Positions 6,669-11,290 of a DNA stretch of 11,290 nt are shown here, piece by piece. The stretch lies in contig JAIPFO010000083.1 in NCBI GenBank assembly GCA_021736565.1, positions 1 through 11,290 on the forward strand. The letters run 5' to 3'. Numbering within the stretch: position 1 is the stretch's first letter; each line of letters starts with the position of its first letter. Below the pieces are notes generated by a model. It saw only the letters and a list, made by a program, of their open reading frames with translations. It did no database searches and had not been told where the DNA came from. This DNA comes from Phycisphaerae bacterium. Lineage in GTDB: Bacteria > Planctomycetota > Phycisphaerae > Sedimentisphaerales > SM23-30. The position numbers were made by a program, and so were the translations under genes.

Positions 6669-8027
6669 ATGGCCAACGACAACACAATGGATGAGGCAAC
6701 CGAGAACGAAATGAATTCAGACACCCCCATGCCAGATAATATCGACGATCTGCTAAATGAAGCGGGTAACGCGCTGGACGACCTGGAGGCACAACTCAAC
6801 GACGATACAGCCCCGGCGTCTTCTAAGGGGAATAAAAAACCAGCGGATTTATCGGACGCCGAACCGGATATTGGTAATGTCGATGACACCCTGGCCAGCC
6901 TGGAAGATGAACTCAATAACCTCTCATTGGAGATGGACGACGATAACCCGTCAGAAAAAAACATGGAGGCCACCGAGGGTCAAAAGGCCAGTTTTGACTT
7001 AGACCCTGAGCTCCAATCTGCCCTGAATGGCCTTGGCGATGAATTGGATCGCTTAAATGACAAAACAGCGGATAAAACCCAAAATGACGATGCCACACCC
7101 GCACCGGCCGATGCCGCGATTGATGCCCCGCTGGAAAATACCGATGATTTTACAAACGCACCGCTGAATGATATCGAACAGGCGGAACCGGATACTCAAG
7201 AATCACAAATCAATTCTTCGCCGGTTCCTTCACCCGATGACATTGATTCTCTGCTGGCGGATTTTTCTGATAACTCAAGCAAGAAAAATGACTTAACAAC
7301 TGATTCGACAGAATCGGCGAAGGCGGATGACTCAAAAATGCCCGCCCGGCAGGATATTGACAGTGGCAACATTGATGACGCACTGGCGGCCCTGGCAGAT
7401 GATCTCGAAGATGTAGATGGGCCAGAAATCTCCGCTCCAGACGATTCGACAGAGCAAGCCGAACAGGACATGGACGGCCCCGAGCCCCCCACACAAAGCG
7501 ACATCCTTCAAGAGAGCAGGGGAATTGACGGTACATTAGCTGAGATGAACGAAGAAGTTGACCAGCTGAATAAGGACATTTCCGCACAGCTAGCACCGGC
7601 GAATTCGCAAGAATCACAAGTAGGCGACCTTCAAAAGACTGAACCCGTGAAAAAACCGGCCGGTCAAAACATTGATGACCTTCTAAATCAGGCTCAAAAC
7701 AGCATGGAAACCAACCTGCCAGAGCCGAAAGTTCAAACGGATGTCAGTGAAGATGATGCCATGGTTCTGGATGAACTTGAAGAAGCGACCAAAGAGAAAA
7801 GTTTTGCGGGCCCTCAGGGCGAAAAGAACGACGAAAACGACTCGCAAGACGATAACAGGTATGCCCATTTCAGTTTACCCCAAAAAACAGTCCTCAAATC
7901 GTTCGAAACGGCCAATAAACCCTTTAAATTCATCGACGATGGTATCAAAGACACCCTGGGAGTTGTCGCGATGGTCACCTTACTGATTTCCATGATAACC
8001 ACAGCGATCGCCCTGCTGGTTAAATAA
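6669..8027 (+). CDS. Unrecognised very acidic protein with repeated IDDxL motifs and C-terminal membrane anchor
   Basis: 452 aa; not a family I recognise. The ATG at 6669 has AGGA (6654-6657) at about 11 nt. There is no signal peptide. Residues 1-395 are dominated by Asp, Glu, Asn, Gln, Ser, Pro and Ala and look mostly disordered. They carry short, spaced helix-like motifs of one type: NIDDLLNEAGNALDDLEAQL (24-43), NVDDTLASLEDELNNLS (70-86), ELQSALNGLGDELDRLN (114-130), DIDSLLADFSDN (191-202), NIDDALAALADDLEDV (234-249), GIDGTLAEMNEEVDQLN (285-301) and NIDDLLNQAQNSM (334-346). A more basic stretch (400-420, FSLPQKTVLKSFETANKPFK) leads to one membrane helix (about 429-450, TLGVVAMVTLLISMITTAIA) and the protein ends in Lys452. 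This is a tail-anchored layout, with the acidic part presumably cytoplasmic. The repeated motifs may be short binding sites for one partner, or amphipathic helices; this is inference. Repeat copy 3 starts at the base after the stop codon, and a good terminator follows at 8209-8246. Confidence 0.8.
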   Translation: MANDNTMDEATENEMNSDTPMPDNIDDLLNEAGNALDDLEAQLNDDTAPASSKGNKKPADLSDAEPDIGNVDDTLASLEDELNNLSLEMDDDNPSEKNMEATEGQKASFDLDPELQSALNGLGDELDRLNDKTADKTQNDDATPAPADAAIDAPLENTDDFTNAPLNDIEQAEPDTQESQINSSPVPSPDDIDSLLADFSDNSSKKNDLTTDSTESAKADDSKMPARQDIDSGNIDDALAALADDLEDVDGPEISAPDDSTEQAEQDMDGPEPPTQSDILQESRGIDGTLAEMNEEVDQLNKDISAQLAPANSQESQVGDLQKTEPVKKPAGQNIDDLLNQAQNSMETNLPEPKVQTDVSEDDAMVLDELEEATKEKSFAGPQGEKNDENDSQDDNRYAHFSLPQKTVLKSFETANKPFKFIDDGIKDTLGVVAMVTLLISMITTAIALLVK

Positions 8028-8117
8028 GACGCCAGCGTCAGAAGTATTTTGAAAGTTCATTTTCCGTATCTTAAAGACCGATATGTCACTCCAAAATTGA
8101 CTTTTTACGTGGGAATC
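8028..8117 (+). repeat. 90-bp palindromic interspersed repeat, copy 3
   Basis: Starts GACGCCAGCGTCAGAAGT directly after the TAA of the acidic-protein gene and ends TTTTTACGTGGGAATC. Roughly 90 percent identical to copy 4 by eye over the full length, in the same orientation. No clear flanking duplication (AAATAA versus ATAATT). Confidence 0.85.
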
Positions 8118-8181
8118 ATAATTAACCAAAGTCGCGAGTTGATACAGACGATCATTATAAAACAACAACTTCTTCATTACT

Positions 8182-8205
8182 CTATTTGACCTCCAAATCA
8201 AATAG
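8182..8205. other. Perfect 8-bp stem hairpin
   Basis: CTATTTGA (8182-8189) and TCAAATAG (8198-8205) enclose an 8-nt loop CCTCCAAA. It sits 4 bp before the terminator stem, so plus-strand RNA would end in two stacked hairpins. On the minus strand the loop would show GGAGG. Confidence 0.6.
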
Positions 8206-8208
8206 GCG

Positions 8209-8246
8209 AGACTCCCGAGACAACCTCAACGGAGTCTTGTTTTTTA
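8209..8246 (+). terminator. Rho-independent terminator
   Basis: AGACTCC (8209-8215) pairs perfectly with GGAGTCT (8231-8237). A short inner GAG/CTC pair lies in the loop, and TTGTTTTTTA (8237-8246) follows. It probably ends the transcript of the acidic-protein gene, about 180 nt after its stop codon, so repeat copy 3 and the 8182-8205 hairpin would be in the 3' untranslated RNA. Confidence 0.7.
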
Positions 8247-8254
8247 TCCATAGA

Positions 8255-8283
8255 AAATTTACCAGCGTTCGCTGGCCCTCATC
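8255..8283 (+). repeat. Short direct repeat, unit A
   Basis: AAATTTACCAGCGTTCGCTG then GCCCTCATC. It matches unit B (8450-8477) with three substitutions or so and one gap. The inner CCAGCGTTCGCTGG is a perfect palindrome with a 2-nt centre in this unit. Confidence 0.55.
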
Positions 8284-8352
8284 TGGCAAAGCCCACTTTG
8301 AAGGTTTATCTAATCTTCCTGGCCTGCCTAAAAAATACAAATTGCTATACTA

Positions 8353-8442
8353 GACGCCAGCGTCATAAGTATTTTGAGAGTTCATTTTCCGCATCTTAAA
8401 GACCGATATATCGCTCCAAAAATGACTTTTGACGTGGACATC
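8353..8442 (+). repeat. 90-bp palindromic interspersed repeat, copy 4, with 6-bp flanking direct repeats
   Basis: The best-preserved copy. Left terminus GACGCCAGCGTCATAAGT, right terminus (reverse complement) GATGTCCACGTCAAAAGT. The perfect hexamer ATACTA lies directly on both sides (8347-8352 and 8443-8448), as expected for a target-site duplication of a miniature transposable element. It contains no coding capacity. Confidence 0.88.
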
Positions 8443-8449
8443 ATACTAT

Positions 8450-8477
8450 AAATTTACCCGCGTTCGCAGCCCTGATC
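8450..8477 (+). repeat. Short direct repeat, unit B
   Basis: AAATTTACCCGCGTTCGCAG then CCCTGATC; second copy of the unit at 8255-8283. It lies just past copy 4 and its flanking ATACTA. The perfect palindrome of unit A is lost here. Confidence 0.55.
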
Positions 8478-8639
8478 CACCAGGGGCTAAACGGTCCATT
8501 TGACATACCATTTCAATGTCTCAGAATACGTTGGACGCTAAAGGCCGTAACTCATTTTCATTGAAAACTTTACATGAGATCTCCTCGAGAAAATGCATCC
8601 CCTTTTTTTCCTGGATTTTGACATGGCAAATGATTTCTA

Positions 8640-8668
8640 TTGAGACCGGTGGTGTGAAACGATATGAT
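8640..8668 (+). promoter_or_regulatory. Candidate sigma70-type promoter of dnaE
   Basis: TTGAGA (8640-8645), 17-bp spacer, TATGAT (8663-8668); each hexamer differs from consensus at one base. It predicts a start near 8675 and a dnaE leader of about 135 nt that contains the whole of repeat copy 5. Confidence 0.5.
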
Positions 8669-8707
8669 ATTCCTTTGACATAAAATAATAGATCCCTCAC
8701 CTACATA

Positions 8708-8794
8708 GACGCCAGCGTCAGAAGTTTTTAAAGCTGATTTCCACCCCTTAAAGGCTGATTTGAGATACGAAAATCATTTTTTAACGCGGAAGTC
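8708..8794 (+). repeat. 90-bp palindromic interspersed repeat, copy 5 (in dnaE leader)
   Basis: Starts GACGCCAGCGTCAGAAGT like copy 3 and ends TTAACGCGGAAGTC. The middle is the most diverged of the full copies and carries two tandem blocks, AAAGCTGATTT and AAAGGCTGATTT. It ends 16 bp before the dnaE ATG. No flanking duplication is visible (TACATA versus AACCCA). Confidence 0.75.
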
Positions 8795-8810
8795 AACCCA
8801 AGATACAACC

Positions 8811-11290
8811 ATGAGCACTGATAAATTTACACACCTACACGTCCACAGCGAATACAGCCTTCTTGACGGTGCGGCAAGCATCAAAAAGCTAGTCAATCAG
8901 ACTAAAAAATTAGGAATGGAGACGTTGGCATTAACCGATCACGGTAATATGTTTGGGGCGGCCGCATTCTTTAGTACCGCTAAAAAAGCTGATATTAAAC
9001 CCATTATCGGGATAGAAGCCTATATCGCCCCCGGAAACCGCCGCGATAAGGACAGCAAAGGGATCTCGGAAGCCTCTAATCATCTGATACTGCTGGCCAA
9101 GAATAACCAGGGCTATAAAAACCTGCTGAAGCTCTCCAGTATCGGTTACACTGAAGGGTTCTACTATCGCCCACGCATCGACCGTGAAGTACTGGAAATG
9201 TACCATGAGGGGCTGATTTGCACTTCAGCGTGCCTGGGCGGCGAAATACCCGCGGCCATTGCCAAAGGCGACATGGAAAAGGCACGAGAAGTCACAGAGT
9301 ATTATGCCAGGTTATTCGGCGAGGATTTCTTCATGGAAATCCAGTGGCATTGTGACGACCAGAATGTGATGACCCCTATGCTGGTTGACATGGCCAACCA
9401 GGTGGGCGTACCTTTGGTGGCCACGAATGATGTTCACTTTCTGGAAGAAGGGGATTATCAGGCCCATGCGGCGTTGACGTGTATCAGTACGGGTAAGAAT
9501 ATTGACGATGAAAAGCGGATGAAGTACCCGCCGGAGCTGTTTTTAAAGAGTCCGGAGCAGATGCGGGCGATGTTCCCGAAATGGCAGGAGGCGTGTGATA
9601 ACACCCAGGTCATTGCCAACCGTTGCGATGTGGAGATAGACTTTAAAACCCAACATGCCCCGGTCTTTAAGACCCCCAAGGGTAAAACCGCCGATCAATA
9701 CCTGGAAGAGCTTTGCCTGAAAGGACTTAAGAAGCAATATGGCGAGCTCACTCAAGAAGTCAAAGATCGACTTTACCACGAACTCAAAGTGATCAGCAGT
9801 AAGGATTTCTCGAGTTATTTTCTGATCGTGTGGGATTTTGTAAACTTTGCCCGACGAAATAATATTCCCGCCAACCCTCGTGGTAGTGGCGTTGGGACGT
9901 TGGTGGGCTATGCCCTGGAGATTTCCTACGTTGACCCATTGAAGTATGGGCTGCTGTTTGAGCGTTTTATGGACCCTGAACGTAATGAAATGCCTGATAT
10001 TGATATTGATATCTGCCAAAATGGTCGGGGTCGGGTGATTGAATATGTGCAGGAGAAATATGGTCATGTGGCCCAGATCATCACGTTTGGTACCATGAAG
10101 GCCCGTGCGGTTTTGCGAGATGTGTGCCGGGTGCACGCGGTGCCGTTGCCGGATGCGGATAAACTGGCCAAGCTGGTGCCGGATAACCTGGGGATCACGC
10201 TTCAAGATGCCCTTGAACAGGAACCCCGGATCAAGGAATGGTGCGATAAAGACCCGAAAATGCAAGAAGTTATAGATATCAGCTTGCGTCTTGAAGGGCT
10301 GACCCGTCATTCGTCGGTTCATGCCTGTGCGGTGGTGATTGCCGATGAACCATTGACCAATTTTCTGCCGCTTTACAAGGCGTCGGGTTCGGATGATCTG
10401 ATCACCCAGTTCGATGGGCCGTTGGTCGAGAAGGTTGGGCTCCTGAAGATGGATTTTCTGGGGCTCAGGACCCTATCGGTGGTCGATCGTGCTTGCCAGC
10501 TTATTAAAGAGGGTAAAGGGGTCGAGATTGACTCTCGGGACATTGATCTGACCGATAAGGCTACGCTTGAGACCTTCTGTAAAGGGCGGACCAAGGGGGT
10601 GTTTCAGTTTGAATCGGGCGGTATGAAGGACCTGCTCCAGAGCATGAAACCGGACAGACTGGAGGATCTGATCGCGGCGAATGCCTTGTATCGTCCCGGG
10701 CCGATGACACTGATCCCCGATTACATTGCCCGCAAGCATGGGGAGTCCTGGTCGGTGCCGCATCCTGTTATGGAGAAAGTACTTAGCGAAACCTATGGCA
10801 TTATGGTTTACCAGGAACAGGTGATGCAGATCCTCAACGGACTGGGTGGTTTACCGCTGGCTCGTGCGTATCGACTGATCAAGGCTATTGGTAAGAAAAA
10901 GTATGATGTTATCGCTGCGGAATCGGCGGCGTTTATTGATGGGTGTGTGGAAAATGGGATTGATAAGGCCAAGGGTAAAGAGCTGTTCGAATTGATACAA
11001 AAGTTTGCAGGGTATGGGTTTAACAAAAGTCACTCGACGCAATACGCCATCCTGGCATTCCAAACGGCCTACCTGAAAACCCATTATCCCACGGAGTTCA
11101 TGGCGGCCTTACTGACCTTTGAAATGGGAACCGTTGATAAGGTGGCGGAGTATATTGATGAGTGCAAGGCGTATAATATTTCGGTATTACCACCGGATGT
11201 TAATGAGAGCTCGACAGACTTTAATGTGATCTACCAGGAACGGCAAGAGGAGGAGACGCCCGGTAAATCGAAGAAGAAGAAAACAAAGGG
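8811..11290 (+). CDS. dnaE: DNA polymerase III alpha subunit, N-terminal 826 residues (3' end outside window)
   Basis: Replicative polymerase of the chromosome. It opens with a PHP domain: HLHVHSEYSLLDG (8-20), LTDHGNMFGA (41-50), KPIIGIEAYIAP. The polymerase core has PRGSGVGTLVGYAL, MPDIDIDIC (394-402; catalytic Asp396 and Asp398 by comparison with E. coli Asp401/403), TRHSSVHACAVVIAD, LLKMDFLGLRT (third catalytic Asp548), FQFESGGMKDLL, LYRPGPM, YGIMVYQEQVM and FAGYGFNKSHSTQYAILAFQTAYLKTHYPTEFMAALLT. The frame is still open at the window end; full-length DnaE is about 1,150-1,200 aa, so the OB-fold and clamp/tau-binding tail are missing. The visible end holds a Lys-rich stretch (GKSKKKKTKG, 817-826), apparently an insertion before the usual IRFGL block. 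The ATG at 8811 gives the standard DnaE N-terminus but has no Shine-Dalgarno at proper distance; GGAAG at 8788-8792 is 18 nt away. Confidence 0.96.
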   Translation, partial: MSTDKFTHLHVHSEYSLLDGAASIKKLVNQTKKLGMETLALTDHGNMFGAAAFFSTAKKADIKPIIGIEAYIAPGNRRDKDSKGISEASNHLILLAKNNQGYKNLLKLSSIGYTEGFYYRPRIDREVLEMYHEGLICTSACLGGEIPAAIAKGDMEKAREVTEYYARLFGEDFFMEIQWHCDDQNVMTPMLVDMANQVGVPLVATNDVHFLEEGDYQAHAALTCISTGKNIDDEKRMKYPPELFLKSPEQMRAMFPKWQEACDNTQVIANRCDVEIDFKTQHAPVFKTPKGKTADQYLEELCLKGLKKQYGELTQEVKDRLYHELKVISSKDFSSYFLIVWDFVNFARRNNIPANPRGSGVGTLVGYALEISYVDPLKYGLLFERFMDPERNEMPDIDIDICQNGRGRVIEYVQEKYGHVAQIITFGTMKARAVLRDVCRVHAVPLPDADKLAKLVPDNLGITLQDALEQEPRIKEWCDKDPKMQEVIDISLRLEGLTRHSSVHACAVVIADEPLTNFLPLYKASGSDDLITQFDGPLVEKVGLLKMDFLGLRTLSVVDRACQLIKEGKGVEIDSRDIDLTDKATLETFCKGRTKGVFQFESGGMKDLLQSMKPDRLEDLIAANALYRPGPMTLIPDYIARKHGESWSVPHPVMEKVLSETYGIMVYQEQVMQILNGLGGLPLARAYRLIKAIGKKKYDVIAAESAAFIDGCVENGIDKAKGKELFELIQKFAGYGFNKSHSTQYAILAFQTAYLKTHYPTEFMAALLTFEMGTVDKVAEYIDECKAYNISVLPPDVNESSTDFNVIYQERQEEETPGKSKKKKTK

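Larger units (their letters stand above)
8028..8810. other. 783-bp gene-free region rich in repeats and hairpins, upstream of dnaE
   Basis: No credible coding frame on either strand. In order: repeat copy 3 (8028-8117), a perfect 8-bp hairpin (8182-8205), a rho-independent terminator (8209-8246), a 29-bp short direct repeat unit (8255-8283), repeat copy 4 (8353-8442), the second short unit (8450-8477), a small hairpin CCCTG/CAGGG (8470-8485), the candidate dnaE promoter (8640-8668) and repeat copy 5 (8708-8794). TTGACA also occurs at 8500, 8618 and 8675 without a good -10 at the right distance, except a poor AGAATA after the first. Confidence 0.7.

Noticed and set aside
6593..6973. Long minus-strand frame, Ser-rich, opposite the acidic-protein gene
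   Set aside because: Its Ser/Ala/Leu-rich composition is what the antisense of Asp/Glu codons gives; it has no motif or ribosome binding site.
6669..8027. Assignment of the acidic protein to FliM/FliN-type flagellar switch proteins from its IDSLL motif
   Set aside because: Only a few residues match, no SpoA-type domain is present, and no flagellar gene is nearby.
8675..8707. TTGACA at 8675 with TACATA as a dnaE promoter
   Set aside because: The spacing is 21 bp, too long; TTGAGA-N17-TATGAT just upstream is much better.
8028..8794. CRISPR array or integron attC array from the three closely spaced repeats
   Set aside because: The repeats are about 90 bp, variable in sequence, 235-265 bp apart and occur in both orientations elsewhere; no integrase or cas gene and no cassette genes between them.
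9543..10322. 259-codon minus-strand frame inside dnaE
   Set aside because: Antisense shadow of strongly conserved dnaE coding sequence.

Overview
The window is about 11.3 kb of ordinary bacterial chromosome. It holds six protein genes and one family of short, palindromic interspersed repeats. Base composition is moderate. The shape of DnaE (an N-terminal PHP domain starting directly at HLHVHSEYSLLDG, the SIGYTEGFYYRPRID stretch, and a Lys-rich insertion near the window end), together with a Gram-negative A2M/PbpC pair and a lipoprotein, suggests a Gram-negative. My best guess is the PVC/Planctomycetota side (for example Phycisphaerae). This guess rests on impression only and is of low confidence.

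Layout. 2-1786 (+) is the 3' part of a bacterial alpha-2-macroglobulin gene with an intact CAEQ thioester motif. 1911-4019 (+) is pbpC, penicillin-binding protein 1C. The two form the classical A2M-pbpC pair, thought to trap proteases and repair the wall when the envelope is breached. Converging on them from the minus strand are rsmE (6199-5480), a 16S rRNA uridine methyltransferase, and an SMP-30-like beta-propeller lipoprotein (5290-4175). A terminator-like hairpin and a candidate promoter lie between these two. Divergent from rsmE is an unrecognised gene (6669-8027, +) for a very acidic protein with repeated I-D-D-x-L motifs and one C-terminal membrane helix. After a 783-bp gene-free stretch, dnaE (8811 to beyond the end, +) encodes the replicative polymerase alpha subunit; its last third is outside the window.

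Repeats. Five full copies (about 87-90 bp) and one half copy of the same element lie at 1807-1896, 3986-4074, 6295-6336, 8028-8117, 8353-8442 and 8708-8794. Each starts GACGCC (or close) and ends in an imperfect inverted copy. The element has internal stem arms (AAGTATTTTTGGAGC / GCTCCAAAAATGACTT) around a CTTAAR centre. Copies occur in both orientations, only between genes or at gene ends. One is flanked by a perfect 6-bp direct repeat, as expected of a MITE. Copies stop 14-16 bp before the pbpC and dnaE start codons, abut the stop codon of the acidic gene, and supply the last codons and stop of pbpC. This repeat family and the acidic tail-anchored protein are the two least explained things here. 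I see no CRISPR, tRNA, rRNA, transposase or phage gene.
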